A stretch of 34,908 nt of DNA from Chloroflexota bacterium (GTDB lineage Bacteria; Chloroflexota; Limnocylindria; Limnocylindrales; CSP1-4): contig JADGQK010000025.1 in the NCBI GenBank assembly GCA_017881915.1, positions 1-34,908 of the forward strand. Reading direction: 5' to 3'. Below, piece after piece: positions 7,918 to 17,836 of the stretch. A program made the translations under genes and the position numbers. How positions within the stretch are numbered: the first letter of the stretch is position 1; every line of letters begins with the position of its first letter. A model generated the notes under the pieces. The model had not been told where the DNA came from, did not search any database, and saw only the letters and a list, made by a program, of their open reading frames with translations.

Positions 7918-8598
7918 GTGACGGCGGTTGACCTGCGGGCCATCTTCGAGCGGTCTACCCTCGACGTCGCCCGGAGCCTCCTCGGGGCCCGCCTCGTGCG
8001 CGAAGAGGGCCGCGGCCGCTGGCGGACCCGCCGGGTTGGCCGGATCGTTGAGGTCGAGGCGTACCTGGGCCCGACGGATCGCGCATCGCACGCCCGCTTC
8101 GGTGAGACCGCCCGCAGCCGGCCGATGTACGGCCAGGCCGGCCGCGCCTACGTCTATCTTGTGTATGGCATGTACTACTGCCTCAATGTCGTCACGGAGC
8201 CGCCGGGCGTCCCGCACGCCGTGCTGATCCGCGCCGTGCAGCCGCTGGAGGGCATCGACCTGCTCCGGGTTGCCCGCTTCGAGGCCGAGCGGAACAGCCA
8301 TCGCTCGGCGAGCAGGGAAGATCTCGAGCGGGTCCGGTCGCGCCTCGAGCACACCTCCGTCGACCGGCTGGCCGCCGGGCCCGGCCTGGTCGGCGCCGCC
8401 TTCGGCCTGGACCTCGAGCTGACCGGCAGCGACCTGCTCGATCCGGACAATGTCGTCCATCTTGAGCCGGCGCCCGCCGACGAACCCGCATTCGAGGTCG
8501 CGAGCTCGGCCCGGGTCGGAATCGCCTACTCGGGGACGCCCTGGACCGATCAGCCCTGGCGCTTTGCGATCGCCGGTCACCCGAGCGTATCGCGCTGA
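7918..8598 (+). CDS. mpg: 3-methyladenine (alkyl-purine) DNA glycosylase, AAG/Mpg family
   Basis: A base-excision repair enzyme that removes alkylated purines such as 3-methyladenine. The family signature around the catalytic glutamate is clear: VEVEAYLGPTDRASH with E47, then ARSRPMYGQAGRAYVYLVYG and MYYCLNVVTEPPG. C-terminal signatures AAGPGLVGAAFGL and RVGIAYSG also fit. At 226 residues it is slightly longer than usual, with extra charged residues at about 115-135. The start is GTG 7918, preceded by GAGGGG (7909-7914), closer to the start than usual. The TGA stop shares one base with the mutS2 ATG (TGATG), so the two are likely co-translated. Confidence 0.95.
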   Translation: MTAVDLRAIFERSTLDVARSLLGARLVREEGRGRWRTRRVGRIVEVEAYLGPTDRASHARFGETARSRPMYGQAGRAYVYLVYGMYYCLNVVTEPPGVPHAVLIRAVQPLEGIDLLRVARFEAERNSHRSASREDLERVRSRLEHTSVDRLAAGPGLVGAAFGLDLELTGSDLLDPDNVVHLEPAPADEPAFEVASSARVGIAYSGTPWTDQPWRFAIAGHPSVSR

Positions 8599-11039
8599 TG
8601 GATGCCAAGTCGATCGCCCTGCTCGAGTTCCCGGCCATTCGGGCTCGCCTGGCCGAGCACACGAGCTTCCCACCAGGCCGCCGCCTGGCCGAGGAACTTG
8701 AGCCGTCGAACGAGGCGCTGATCGTGCGCCGGGGCCTGGACGAGACAGACGAGGCGCGCGCCCTGCTGGGAGAGCGCTCGACGGTGGGAATCGGTTCGGC
8801 CCACGACATCGGGCCGTGGATCGAGCGGGCCGGCCGGGGTGGCCGGCTGGATCCGGGTCACTTCCTCGAAATCGCCGAGACCCTCGAGGCAACCAGCCGC
8901 CTGGCGCAGGCGCTGGCCGAGGAGCGCCGGGCGCTGCTCCAGGAGCTCGGCCGGCAGCTCCATCCCTTGCCCGGCCTGAAGAGCACCCTGGCCCGCAGCT
9001 TCGATCCGGTCGGCGAGCTGCTCGACGCGGCCTCGCCCCGGCTGGGCGGCCTGCGCCAGGCGGTCCGGATTGCCTACGACCGGCTGCGCCGGCGGCTCGA
9101 CGCCCTGGTCCAGTCCGAAACGGCGAGCGGGGCGCTCCAGGAGCCGATCATCACCCTCCGCAATGGTCGCTACGTCCTGCCCGTCCGGGCCGACGCGCGG
9201 AGCCGGGTCAAGGGTATCGTCCACGATGCGTCGGGCAGCGGTCAGACCCTGTTCGTCGAGCCACTGGTCGCGGTCGAGTTGGGCAATGCCTGGCGGGAGG
9301 CCCAGGTCGCCGAGCGGACGGAGGTCGAGCGGATCCTCGACGAGCTGTCGGCGCTCGTCGGGGCGAACGCCGGCGAGCTGCGTGAGACGCTCGGCGCCCT
9401 CGCCCGGTTCGACCTCTGGTCGGCCAAGGCCCGCCTGGCGGCAGAGATGGACGCGATCCGGCCCGAAACCGTCGATCAATCGGAGGTCGTCCTGCTCGGC
9501 GCCCGCCACCCGGGCCTGACCGGACGAGTCGTCCCGATCGACATCCGGCTTGGCGACGGCTACGTCGCACTCGTCGTGACCGGCCCGAATACCGGCGGCA
9601 AGACGGTCACCCTGCGGACCCTCGGGCTGCTGGCCCTGATGCACCAGGCCGGGTTGCACGTTCCAATCGAGGCCGGCGGCCGGCTGCCGGTCTTCCGCGA
9701 CGTCTTCGCCGACATCGGCGACGAGCAGTCGGTGGCCCAGAGCCTCTCGACGTTCTCCGGCCACCTGCGCGCGATCATCCGGATCGTGGCCGCGGCCGGG
9801 CCGGGCACCCTGGTCCTGCTCGATGAGCTCGGCGCCGGTACCGACCCGACCGAGGGCTCGGCCCTGGCCCAGGCGCTGCTCGACCACTTCATCCGGGCCG
9901 GGGCGCTCGTCGCGGCCACGACCCACTACGCTGAGCTGAAGGCCTATGCCCACACGACGCCGGCGGCCCGGAACGCCTCGGTCGAGTTCGACCTCGACAC
10001 GCTCAGCCCAACCTATCGGCTGACGATCGGCCTGCCGGGCGGCAGCCAGGCCTTCGAGATCGCCCAGCGGCTGGGCCTGTCGCAGGCGATCGTGACCGAC
10101 GCCCGCTCGCGCCTGTCCGAGTCGCAGCAATCGTTCGAGGCGACCCTTGCCTCGATCAAGGAGGCGGAAGGCGAGACGAGCGACCGTCTCGAGCAGGCCC
10201 GCGTGGCAGAGCAGCGGGCGACCGAGGCCCTGCGGCTGGCCCATGAGGAGCGCCGGGCAGGCCGCCGCGAGCGGGATGAGCTGGTGCGCTCGGCTCGCAG
10301 CGAGGCCGAGCGGCTCGTTGCCGGCCTGCACGAGGAGGTCCAGGCCACCCGTCGGACGCTCGAGCGCGAGACGGTCACCGCCCGCGCGCTCGATGCCGCG
10401 ATCGCCCGAGCGGACGCCGAGCTGGCCCGTCTGCCCGAGCCGGGGCCGGCCGCACCCGAGCCGGCCCCGGCCGAACCTCGGACGTGGCAGCTCGGGGAAC
10501 TGGCGCGCAGCCGGTCGGGTGGCTGGGAAGGCCGGATCACGGGCCTCGAGCGCGGCGGCCGGCGAGCAACCCTCGAGTCCGGGTCCATGCGGGTGACCAC
10601 CAGCGTCGACGACCTCGAGTTCGTCGAGGTCAGCCCCACGCCGGCGCCGGCAGAGGAGACCCTCGCCGCGCTCTGGCCGTCGGGGCCGTCGCGCACGAAT
10701 CCGGTGGAGCGGACCCGCAGCCGGCGGTCCCGTCCGGCCGCGCCGGCCCCGCCCGAAGCCAGCCCGACGACCGCCCTGCAGCTGGACCGGATGCGCACGG
10801 TCGCGTCGTCGCTCGACCTCCGCGGCGCGCGCGTCGAGGAAGCCCTCGAGCTCCTCGGCCGCTACCTCGATGATGCCTCGCTGGCCGGCCTCGATCGGGT
10901 CACGATCGTGCATGGAATCGGGACCGGCGCCCTGCGCGACGCGGTCCGCACGGTCGCCGCCGCCCATCCCCTCGTCGAGGCGATCCGACCGGGAGCGCGC
11001 GGCGAGGGCGGCGACGGCGTAACCCTGATCAGCCTCTGA
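8598..11039 (+). CDS. mutS2: MutS2-family ATPase/endonuclease
   Basis: An 813-residue MutS paralogue without the mismatch-binding domain. MutS2 proteins act on branched DNA, and in some bacteria on collided ribosomes. The helical core spans about residues 1-300. The ABC-type ATPase has Walker A GPNTGGKT (329-336), Walker B LVLLDELGAGTDP and the ATTHYAELK switch. A long charged coiled coil follows, then a Pro/Ala-rich linker, then a C-terminal Smr nuclease-like domain with LDLRG (from L739) and HGIGTG (from H772). It is full length. The start at ATG 8598 overlaps the mpg stop by one base. It ends 14 bp from the convergent penicillin-binding protein gene. Mismatch repair is not its expected role. 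Confidence 0.96.
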   Translation: MDAKSIALLEFPAIRARLAEHTSFPPGRRLAEELEPSNEALIVRRGLDETDEARALLGERSTVGIGSAHDIGPWIERAGRGGRLDPGHFLEIAETLEATSRLAQALAEERRALLQELGRQLHPLPGLKSTLARSFDPVGELLDAASPRLGGLRQAVRIAYDRLRRRLDALVQSETASGALQEPIITLRNGRYVLPVRADARSRVKGIVHDASGSGQTLFVEPLVAVELGNAWREAQVAERTEVERILDELSALVGANAGELRETLGALARFDLWSAKARLAAEMDAIRPETVDQSEVVLLGARHPGLTGRVVPIDIRLGDGYVALVVTGPNTGGKTVTLRTLGLLALMHQAGLHVPIEAGGRLPVFRDVFADIGDEQSVAQSLSTFSGHLRAIIRIVAAAGPGTLVLLDELGAGTDPTEGSALAQALLDHFIRAGALVAATTHYAELKAYAHTTPAARNASVEFDLDTLSPTYRLTIGLPGGSQAFEIAQRLGLSQAIVTDARSRLSESQQSFEATLASIKEAEGETSDRLEQARVAEQRATEALRLAHEERRAGRRERDELVRSARSEAERLVAGLHEEVQATRRTLERETVTARALDAAIARADAELARLPEPGPAAPEPAPAEPRTWQLGELARSRSGGWEGRITGLERGGRRATLESGSMRVTTSVDDLEFVEVSPTPAPAEETLAALWPSGPSRTNPVERTRSRRSRPAAPAPPEASPTTALQLDRMRTVASSLDLRGARVEEALELLGRYLDDASLAGLDRVTIVHGIGTGALRDAVRTVAAAHPLVEAIRPGARGEGGDGVTLISL

Positions 11040-11053
11040 CGGCTACTCGCTGG

Positions 11054-13747
11054 TCACAATGAGGGCCCCGGGCTGGGACTCCCGGGTGGCGCGGAGCCGG
11101 TCGGCGTTGGGCTGGGCGGCGGGCCGCCGATCGGGCAGAGCTTGGTCGGGGCGAACGGCGCGCCCCAGGTTGCCCCGAACGGGTAGACCCGGCCGAAATG
11201 GAAGTAGGCCGTGGGCGTGTTCTTTGGGCCACCGCGTACGCCCACGCCCCGCCGCGCCCGGGCGACCCAGCCCTGGGTGTACCTCACCCACGTCGGATGG
11301 CCCGGCTCGACGTTCGACAAGTTGAGGAACCCCCTGGTTACCTGCGGGCCGAGACAGCCGGCCTGCCACAACAGCCCGGTGGCCGAGTCGATCGCGACCC
11401 CGACCTTCGTGTCGTCGACCTGCTTCGGGACCGTACCGTCGATGAACCACTCCTTGACCGTCCGGCTCGTGTACGGGCCGGGGAGCATCCCGCTGTTGGC
11501 GTCGACCGCGGCCTGGACAACGCCGGGTGGATGGGCCGCGAACGTGGCGACCGGGGTCCCCTTCGCGGCGTCCTCCAGGAACGACTGCCACAGGCTGGCC
11601 GCCGTCTCGAGGGCGACCGTGCCGTTGGGCGGCGCGCTGTTGTCGGAGTTGCCCATCCACGTACCGACGGCGAGCGCCTCGGCCTTGGGATCCTTGGGCG
11701 GAGCCAGGAAGCCCATCGCAGCCAGGTCGATCTCGTTCGTCGAGGTGCCCGTCTTGAGGGCCGCCGGGCGGCGAACCTTGCCGCTGTAGACCGCCCGGAT
11801 CGACCAGAACGGATTGGCCTTGGGGTCGGTGTTCGAGGCCAGGATGTCCTGCATGATGAATGCGGCCTGGGGACTGACCGCCTGGCGGCCGGGCGGCGTG
11901 CCCGTGGCCGGGGGCCAGATGACCTTGCCGGTCGGGTCCGCCGGGGACGGAGGCGCGGACACGGACAGCAGGGTGGTCCGGGGCATCAGCTTGCCCGAGT
12001 TGGCAATCGCGCCATAGGCCCCGATCAGGTCGATGAAATGGACCTCGACCGTGCCGATCGCGATCGACGCCCCGCCCGGGTTCTTCTGCGCCTGCCAGAC
12101 GATGCCCATCTGCTTGGCGAACGCGAAGACCTTGTCAGGGCCCTCGATGATCGCGGCCTTGATCGCGGGGATGTTGAGCGAGAGCTGGATCGCCTCGCGC
12201 AGGCGGAGCGGCCCTCGTTCGGTCAGGTCGGCGTCGGCCGGCGCGTAGTTGCCCCCGAGGTTGGTCACGACGTCCATGAACATCGTGGCTGCCGTGGTCA
12301 CGTGGTCCTCGATCCCGGCGAGGTAGCCGACGCCCTTGAACGACGAACCGGGCTGGCGCCAGCCGTTGGCCAGCACGTCGAACTGGGGTTGGAACTTCCC
12401 GCCGCGGGGCGCGCCGTAATAGTCGGCCGACCCGACGTACGCCACCACCTGGCCGGTCCGGTAATCGATCGCGCCGAGGGCGGCGTTGTAGATGCCGCGG
12501 CCCTTGAGGTTCCTGATCCACGCCTCGTACGGCACGTTGATCGACTTGAGGTAGGCCGCCGTGTTCTTCTGGTTCGGGGCGATCCCGGCTGCCTTGACCC
12601 ACTTCTCGGCGAGGGCCTGGAGCCGATAGTCGAGCGTCGTGATCACCTTGTAGCCGCCGGTGTCGACCTGTTCGCAGGCATCAGGCGCCGATGGGCACAG
12701 GACCGTGCCGAGCTGGTGGCGGACCTGCCAGACGAACTGCGGCGCGAGCCACCTCTCGGAGGCCGGCGGAGTGAGGATGACCGGCTCCGCCTGGGCCGCT
12801 TCGAAGTCGGCCTCGGAGTACTTCCCGAGGGTCAGGACGCTGGCGGTCTTCATCAGGTCAAGGATGTGGTTGCGCCGGACCACGATCGCCGCGGTCTTGG
12901 GCACGACCAGCTGGACCTTGCCGGCTGGGCAGACAGCCCCCGTCGCGACGGTCACGCTGCACTGTTCGGCCGCATTCTGGACGAGATCGAAGCTTGATGG
13001 CGATTGCGGGATCGCGGCGAGGATCGCTGCCTGGGCGAGGTCCAGCTTGGACAGGTCGGTGATCCCGAAGTAGCTCTGGGCTGCGGCGGCGATGCCGTAG
13101 CTCTGGTTGCCGTAGAAGTTCTGGTTGAGGTACGCCTCCATGATCTGCTGCTTGCCGGCGACTCCCGGCGGCAGCTCCTGGGTGAGGCGGATCGACTGGA
13201 TGATCTCGCGGACCTTGCGCTCGTAGGTGGATCCCGCGAAGGCGCTGTCGGGCAGGAGCCGGTTGCGGACGAGCTGCTGGGTGATCGTTGAGGCACCCCG
13301 CGCCTTGCCGGTCAGCGTGTCGGCCGCGGCAGACAGGATCCCGATCGGGTCGAAGCCCGCGTTCTGCCAGAAGGTCTTGTCCTCGACGCTCGTCGTGGCG
13401 TCGATCAGGACGGGCGGCATCGCCGAGTAGGGGATGACCTTGCGCTTGATCGCCCCGAAGCGGGCCAGTTCGATCGTGCCGGTCCGGTCGTAGACCACCG
13501 TTTCCTGGCTGAAGGTCAGGTTGTCGAGCTGGGTCTTCGGGTCGGGCAGGCCCTGGCTGTAGTACGAGTACGCGGCCACGACCGAGCCGAAGCCCACGAT
13601 TGCGAGGAGGGCCAGGGTCCCGAACAGGAAGAGCGGCAGGGCGATCGCCGCAGTCGAGGCTGCGCGTCCGCCACCGGAGCCGCGAACACTGCCATTGCGG
13701 CGGTGTCGCTGACGCCGAGCGAGGCTGGTCTGCATACGGTCGGTCAC
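11054..13747 (-). CDS. Bifunctional class A penicillin-binding protein (transglycosylase/transpeptidase)
   Basis: A membrane-anchored enzyme that polymerises and cross-links peptidoglycan. A short basic cytoplasmic tail is followed by one membrane span (about residues 34-62). The GT51 glycosyltransferase has catalytic E122 in VEDKTFW, then GASTITQQLVRN, ERKVREI and IMEAYLNQNFYG. The usual His of the first motif (EDxxFxxH) is Asn here. The transpeptidase has S468-S-F-K471, SLN and K665-T-G. The last about 20 residues are Pro/Ser-rich. The start may be GTG 13747 or ATG 13735; a TATGCT box at 13751-13756 is so close that the ATG, with a very short leader, may be used. A monoderm-like or otherwise peptidoglycan-containing wall is implied. 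Confidence 0.95.
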   Translation of the reverse strand: MTDRMQTSLARRQRHRRNGSVRGSGGGRAASTAAIALPLFLFGTLALLAIVGFGSVVAAYSYYSQGLPDPKTQLDNLTFSQETVVYDRTGTIELARFGAIKRKVIPYSAMPPVLIDATTSVEDKTFWQNAGFDPIGILSAAADTLTGKARGASTITQQLVRNRLLPDSAFAGSTYERKVREIIQSIRLTQELPPGVAGKQQIMEAYLNQNFYGNQSYGIAAAAQSYFGITDLSKLDLAQAAILAAIPQSPSSFDLVQNAAEQCSVTVATGAVCPAGKVQLVVPKTAAIVVRRNHILDLMKTASVLTLGKYSEADFEAAQAEPVILTPPASERWLAPQFVWQVRHQLGTVLCPSAPDACEQVDTGGYKVITTLDYRLQALAEKWVKAAGIAPNQKNTAAYLKSINVPYEAWIRNLKGRGIYNAALGAIDYRTGQVVAYVGSADYYGAPRGGKFQPQFDVLANGWRQPGSSFKGVGYLAGIEDHVTTAATMFMDVVTNLGGNYAPADADLTERGPLRLREAIQLSLNIPAIKAAIIEGPDKVFAFAKQMGIVWQAQKNPGGASIAIGTVEVHFIDLIGAYGAIANSGKLMPRTTLLSVSAPPSPADPTGKVIWPPATGTPPGRQAVSPQAAFIMQDILASNTDPKANPFWSIRAVYSGKVRRPAALKTGTSTNEIDLAAMGFLAPPKDPKAEALAVGTWMGNSDNSAPPNGTVALETAASLWQSFLEDAAKGTPVATFAAHPPGVVQAAVDANSGMLPGPYTSRTVKEWFIDGTVPKQVDDTKVGVAIDSATGLLWQAGCLGPQVTRGFLNLSNVEPGHPTWVRYTQGWVARARRGVGVRGGPKNTPTAYFHFGRVYPFGATWGAPFAPTKLCPIGGPPPSPTPTGSAPPGSPSPGPSL

Positions 13748-13817
13748 GATAGCATAGGACTGGACATGGACAGGATTGACCCCACCCGTGGCTCGTGACG
13801 GCCGGGCGCCGTAGCCT

Positions 13818-15128
13818 GTGACGCGACCCGACCCGGCAACGGACGGCGCGAGCGGCTTGCTCGACGAGCTGCGCTGGCGCGGCCTCCTCCAGGATGCAAC
13901 CGCCGGCCTGGCCGCCCGGCTCGTCGAGCCGCGTCCGGTGTCGGGCTACATCGGCTTCGATCCAACCGGGTCGTCGCTCCACGTCGGCCACCTCGTCCCG
14001 ATCTTCGGGCTGCTCCACCTGCAGCGCCACGGGGGCCGGCCGGTGGTCCTTGTCGGGGGCGGCACGGGCATGATCGGCGATCCATCCGGACGCTCCGCGG
14101 AGCGCAACCTGCTGACCCGCGCGGTGGTCGTCCAGAACACGGCGGCGATTCGCTTTCAGCTCGAGCGTTTCCTTGACTTCAACGGGCCGAATGGCGCGCT
14201 GATGGCCGACAACCACGAGTGGCTGGGCTCGCTCAGGCTGCTCGACTTCCTGCGCGACGTCGGCAAGCACTTCACGATTCCGTACATGCTGGCCAAGGAT
14301 TCGGTCCACAACCGGCTCGAGGCCGGCCTGAGTTACACCGAGTTCAGCTACATGCTCCTCCAGGCGGCTGACTTCCTGGAGCTCCACCGGAGCCTGGGTG
14401 TCGAGCTCCAGATGGGCGGCGCCGACCAGTGGGGCAACATCACCGCCGGGCTCGAGCTGATCCGACGGGTCGAGGGCCACGACCCAACTGGCGTCGAACG
14501 GGCCCACGGACTGAGCTATCCGCTGCTCCTCGACGCGACCGGCCAGAAGTTCGGCAAGACCACCGAAGGAACGGCCGTGTGGCTCGATCCCGGGCGGACC
14601 TCGCCCTACGCCTTCTACCAGTTCTGGCTCGACCGGGACGATGCCGAGGTCGGCCGCCTGCTGCGCATGTTCACCCTCTTCGAGCTGGGCGAGATCGAGG
14701 CGATCGAAACGGACAGCGTCAGCCGGCCCGAGGCGCGCCTGGGCCAGCGGGCACTTGCCCGCGACCTCACCCAGCGGGTCCACGGGCCGGAGATCCTCGA
14801 GCAGGTGACGACCGTCAGCGCGGCAGTCTTCAGCCGGACCCTGCCGAGCCTGGGCCCGGAGGCCCTCGCCTATGCCTTCGAGCAGCTGCCCAACTCGGTC
14901 GTTGGGCCCGACGCCCTGGTCGGCGGGCCCGTGGGCCTGGCGGTCGCGGCGGGCTTATTCAGTTCGAATGGCGCGGCCCGTCGGACGATCAGCCAGGGCG
15001 GCCTGTCGATCAACGAGATCCGGGTGGCGTCGGTGGACGACCCGCTGCCAGCCCTTCTGTCGGGCAACTACCTTGTCATGCGCAGCGGCAAGAAGACGTA
15101 CCGGATCGTGCGCGTCGCCTCCGGCTAG
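13818..15128 (+). CDS. tyrS: Tyrosyl-tRNA synthetase
   Basis: Class I synthetase that charges tRNA(Tyr), 436 residues. The HIGH-type motif is LHVGHL (residues 54-59) and the KMSKS-equivalent is KFGKT (244-248), as in the E. coli-type enzyme. Tyrosine-binding signatures YTEFSYMLLQAADFL and QMGGADQWGNI are intact. The C-terminal S4-like RNA-binding domain covers about residues 375-433 (TISQGGLSINEIRV). The start GTG 13818 has no clear ribosome-binding site, but the protein begins 12-13 residues before the conserved LLDELRWRG segment, so the call is reasonable. It diverges from the penicillin-binding protein gene across 70 bp. Its TAG stop and the hisIE stop share the palindrome CTAG (15125-15128). 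No T-box leader is seen. Confidence 0.97.
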   Translation: MTRPDPATDGASGLLDELRWRGLLQDATAGLAARLVEPRPVSGYIGFDPTGSSLHVGHLVPIFGLLHLQRHGGRPVVLVGGGTGMIGDPSGRSAERNLLTRAVVVQNTAAIRFQLERFLDFNGPNGALMADNHEWLGSLRLLDFLRDVGKHFTIPYMLAKDSVHNRLEAGLSYTEFSYMLLQAADFLELHRSLGVELQMGGADQWGNITAGLELIRRVEGHDPTGVERAHGLSYPLLLDATGQKFGKTTEGTAVWLDPGRTSPYAFYQFWLDRDDAEVGRLLRMFTLFELGEIEAIETDSVSRPEARLGQRALARDLTQRVHGPEILEQVTTVSAAVFSRTLPSLGPEALAYAFEQLPNSVVGPDALVGGPVGLAVAAGLFSSNGAARRTISQGGLSINEIRVASVDDPLPALLSGNYLVMRSGKKTYRIVRVASG

Positions 15129-15793
15129 CCGGGCCGCTGCCGCTCGCGCAGGACCCGCAGGACAGCGGCCGGTGGCAGGCCCCGCTCGGCGAGCAGGACG
15201 AGGGCGTGAAAGACGAGGTCGGCGGCCTCACCGGCCAGCGCCGTCCGCGACGCGGCGCGACCTGCCCCTGAGCTCTCGGCGACCGCGTCGTCCTTGGCGG
15301 CGAGCAGGACCTCGGTGGCCTCCTCGGTGACCTTGCGTCCGACCGCGTCGACGCCGCCGGCGAGCAGGCTGGTCGTATACGAGCCGGCCGGTCGGGTCGC
15401 CGCCCGCCCGGCGATCGTGGTCCACAGCGTCTCCAGCCAGGCGAAACCCTGTGCGCTGGTGGGGGCATCGGCCGACGGCTCGTCGAAGCAGCTGCGGGTG
15501 CCCCGATGGCAGGTGGGTCCAACCGGGTCCACGGTCATGAGCAGGGCGTCCCCGTCGCAGTCAAGGGCAAGCGAGCGCAGGCGCAGGAGGTTGCCGCTCG
15601 ACTCGCCCTTGCGCCACAGCCGGTCGCGCGAACGCGAATGGAAGTGGACCTCGCCGCTCGCCAGGGTCGCCGCCAGCGCCTCCCGGTCCACCCAGGCGAG
15701 CATCAGGACGCACCCGTCGGCCTGATCCTGGACAACCGCCGGGACAAGGCCCGAACCAGCTGGCCAGGCGACCGCCTCCGGATCGAAGCTCAT
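15125..15793 (-). CDS. hisI: Bifunctional phosphoribosyl-AMP cyclohydrolase / phosphoribosyl-ATP pyrophosphatase (HisIE)
   Basis: A fusion of two histidine-pathway enzymes (steps 2 and 3), 222 residues. The HisI half (about 1-110) has the metal-binding pattern DCDGD and the signature [17 protein letters not shown]. The HisE half (about 120-222) has [12 protein letters not shown] and [15 protein letters not shown], the nucleotide-metal helices of the MazG-like pyrophosphatases. ATG 15793 overlaps the hisF stop by 4 nt. It is the last gene of the operon and meets tyrS tail to tail, overlapping by 4 nt. No terminator fits in that overlap, so readthrough antisense RNA into tyrS is possible. Confidence 0.96.
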   Translation of the reverse strand: MSFDPEAVAWPAGSGLVPAVVQDQADGCVLMLAWVDREALAATLASGEVHFHSRSRDRLWRKGESSGNLLRLRSLALDCDGDALLMTVDPVGPTCHRGTRSCFDEPSADAPTSAQGFAWLETLWTTIAGRAATRPAGSYTTSLLAGGVDAVGRKVTEEATEVLLAAKDDAVAESSGAGRAASRTALAGEAADLVFHALVLLAERGLPPAAVLRVLRERQRPG

Positions 15794-16578
15794 GCAGCCA
15801 CGCGCGGGGTGAGCCGGACCGCCAGGCCGGCGCCGGCCATGGCCGCCTTGACCTCGGCAATCGAGTAGATCCGCTGATGGAAGATCGAGGCGGCCAGGAC
15901 GGCGTCGGCGCCCCCGTCACGAACGGCGGCCACGAAATCGGCCGGGCCGGCAGCGCCGCCCGAGGCGATCACCGGGACCGAAACGCGCTCGGTGATCGCT
16001 CGCAGCAGCTCAGTGTCGAAGCCCGAGCCCGTCCCGTCGCGATCGATCGAGGTGACCAGCAGCTCGCCGGCGCCCAGCTCCACGGCTCGCTCCGCCCAGC
16101 TGATCACGTCGAGGCCGGTCCGATCGCGGCCGCCCCGGACGTGCACGGTCCAGCGCACCGGCCCGCTCGTCCCTGTCTCGCGCGCCGCATCGATCGCCAC
16201 GACGACCGCCTGCCGGCCGAAGCGGGCCGCACAGCGGCGGATCAGGGTCGGGTCGGCCACGGCTGCGGTGTTCAGGGCGACCTTGTCTGCCCCGGCCCGC
16301 AGGACGTCGCGCATCTCATGGACGGCCCGCACGCCGCCGCCCACGGTCAGCGGGATGAACACGGTCCGCGCCGTCCGCTCGACCAGGTCGAGCAGGGTGG
16401 CCCGGCCCTCGGGCGCCGCCGAGATGTCGAGGTAGACGATCTCGTCGGCGCCTTGCGCGCCATAGCGAGCGGCCAGCTCGACCGGATCGCCCGCGTCGAC
16501 AAGGTCGACGAAGCGGGTGCCCTTGACCACTCGCCCGGCGGTCACGTCGAGGCACGGGATCACCCGCCGGCTGAGCAT
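15790..16578 (-). CDS. hisF: Imidazole glycerol phosphate synthase cyclase subunit
   Basis: A TIM-barrel enzyme that, with HisH, turns PRFAR and ammonia into imidazole glycerol phosphate and AICAR. It begins [20 protein letters not shown] with the catalytic Asp in CLDV; the second catalytic Asp is in VVAIDAA. Phosphate-binding segments TVGGGVR and VIASGGA are intact. At 262 residues it has normal length. ATG 16578 shares one base with the hisH stop (TGATG), and its stop overlaps the hisIE start by 4 nt. In many bacteria hisA lies between hisH and hisF; here it is missing from that place. Confidence 0.98.
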   Translation of the reverse strand: MLSRRVIPCLDVTAGRVVKGTRFVDLVDAGDPVELAARYGAQGADEIVYLDISAAPEGRATLLDLVERTARTVFIPLTVGGGVRAVHEMRDVLRAGADKVALNTAAVADPTLIRRCAARFGRQAVVVAIDAARETGTSGPVRWTVHVRGGRDRTGLDVISWAERAVELGAGELLVTSIDRDGTGSGFDTELLRAITERVSVPVIASGGAAGPADFVAAVRDGGADAVLAASIFHQRIYSIAEVKAAMAGAGLAVRLTPRVAA

Positions 16579-17210
16579 CAGGCGGCGAGCACGGCCGGCG
16601 AGCCGGCCACGATCCCGGCGAAGTTCGCCAGCAGGCGCAGGCCGTCCGGGCCGCTCCGCTCGGGATGGAACTGGACGGCCAGCAGGTTGCCCCGGGCGAT
16701 CGCTGCGGGGAAGCGAGTCCCGTGCTCCGCCTCGGCGATGACGAGGTCCCGGTCGGCCGGTTCAGCCACGTAGGAATGGACGAAGTAGAACGCTGCGGCC
16801 GGCGTGATCCCGTCGAACAATGGGTGCACGATGGCTCGGTCGACCGTGTTCCAGCCGATGTGGGGGAGCGTCGGCGCTCCGCGCAGCTCGACCGTCCGGC
16901 CGGCCAGCAGCCCGAGGGTCAGCGCGCCATCCTCGTCCGAGCCGTCGAAGAGCAGCTGCAGGCCGAGGCAGATCCCGAGGAACGGGCGGCCGGCCTCGAT
17001 CCAGGCCTGGATCGGCTCGACCAGGCGCCGCCGCTGGAGGCGCTCCATCGCCGGCCCTGCGGCACCAACGCCCGGGACGACGAGGCCGTCGGTCGCGCGC
17101 AGCGCTGCCGCTCCGCGCACGATCGCCGGTTCGGCACCGATCACCTCGAGGGCACGGCAGATGCTCACGAGGTTGCCGGCACCGTAGTCGGCCACGCCGA
17201 TCCGGATCAC
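16578..17210 (-). CDS. hisH: Imidazole glycerol phosphate synthase glutamine amidotransferase subunit
   Basis: A class I glutamine amidotransferase that passes ammonia to HisF. The nucleophile is in [10 protein letters not shown], and the catalytic His-Glu pair is in VQFHPERSG. The N-terminal DYGAGNLVS and [10 protein letters not shown] segments also match HisH. At 210 residues it has normal length. The start is GTG 17210, overlapping the hisB stop by 4 nt (GTGA); coupling to hisB explains the absence of a separate ribosome-binding site. Confidence 0.98.
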   Translation of the reverse strand: MIRIGVADYGAGNLVSICRALEVIGAEPAIVRGAAALRATDGLVVPGVGAAGPAMERLQRRRLVEPIQAWIEAGRPFLGICLGLQLLFDGSDEDGALTLGLLAGRTVELRGAPTLPHIGWNTVDRAIVHPLFDGITPAAAFYFVHSYVAEPADRDLVIAEAEHGTRFPAAIARGNLLAVQFHPERSGPDGLRLLANFAGIVAGSPAVLAA

Positions 17211-17836
17211 CCGAGTGAGCCCTTGAGCGAGGCGACGCCGAGCCGGCGCGGGTCGATGGCGCTGGCCTCGCGCAGGGCACGGCCGAGGGCCTTGAAGGCC
17301 GCCTCGGCCAGGTGATGATCGTTGCGGCCGGCACCGCTCACGTGGAGCGTGGCGCCCGCAGTCCGGGCGAAGGCCTCGAGGGCGTGCTCGACGAGCTGGA
17401 GCGGCAGCTTGCCGACCCGCTCGCCCCGGAACGGCAGGTCGACGAGTGCATAGGGGCGGCCGCCAAGGTCGAGCACGACGCTCGCCAGCGATTCGTCCAG
17501 CGGTACGCGGGCGTCGCCGAAGCGGACGATCCCGGCCCGCTCGCCGAGTGCTGCCGAGAACGCGCTGCCGAGGACGAGCGCGACGTCTTCCACTGTGTGG
17601 TGCTCGTCAACCGCGAGGTCGCCGTCGGCCTGGATTTCGAGGTCGAACAGGCCGTGGTGGCCAAGCGAACCGAGGAGGTGATCCCAGAAGCCAATCCCCG
17701 TCGCCAGGCTGACCCGCCCGCTGCCATCGAGATCGACCGAGGCCGTCACGCTCGTCTCGCGGGTTCGCCGGGCCACGACGGCCCGCCGGCCGACCAGCTC
17801 GACGATCTCGACGCCTCCGAGTGGCCCGGCCGTCAT
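17207..17836 (-). CDS. hisB: Imidazoleglycerol-phosphate dehydratase
   Basis: A manganese enzyme that dehydrates imidazole glycerol phosphate to imidazole acetol phosphate. This is the monofunctional form, without the histidinol-phosphatase half seen in E. coli. The metal-binding motifs DEHHTVEDVAL and GRNDHHLAEAAFKALGRAL are both present, as are GIGFWDHLL and LDESLASVVLDLGG. It has 209 residues. ATG 17836 overlaps the hisC stop by 4 nt and gives a 20-25-residue N-terminal extension before the conserved ARRTRETSV; a shorter start is possible but less likely given the overlap. Confidence 0.97.
   Translation of the reverse strand: MTAGPLGGVEIVELVGRRAVVARRTRETSVTASVDLDGSGRVSLATGIGFWDHLLGSLGHHGLFDLEIQADGDLAVDEHHTVEDVALVLGSAFSAALGERAGIVRFGDARVPLDESLASVVLDLGGRPYALVDLPFRGERVGKLPLQLVEHALEAFARTAGATLHVSGAGRNDHHLAEAAFKALGRALREASAIDPRRLGVASLKGSLG

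Noticed and set aside
13748-13817. T-box or other amino-acid-responsive leader upstream of tyrS (also checked for pheS and thrS)
   Set aside because: The gap is only 70 bp and shared with a divergent gene. No T-box consensus (TGGNACCGCG-like) is seen before any of the three synthetase genes, though the thrS upstream region is outside the window.
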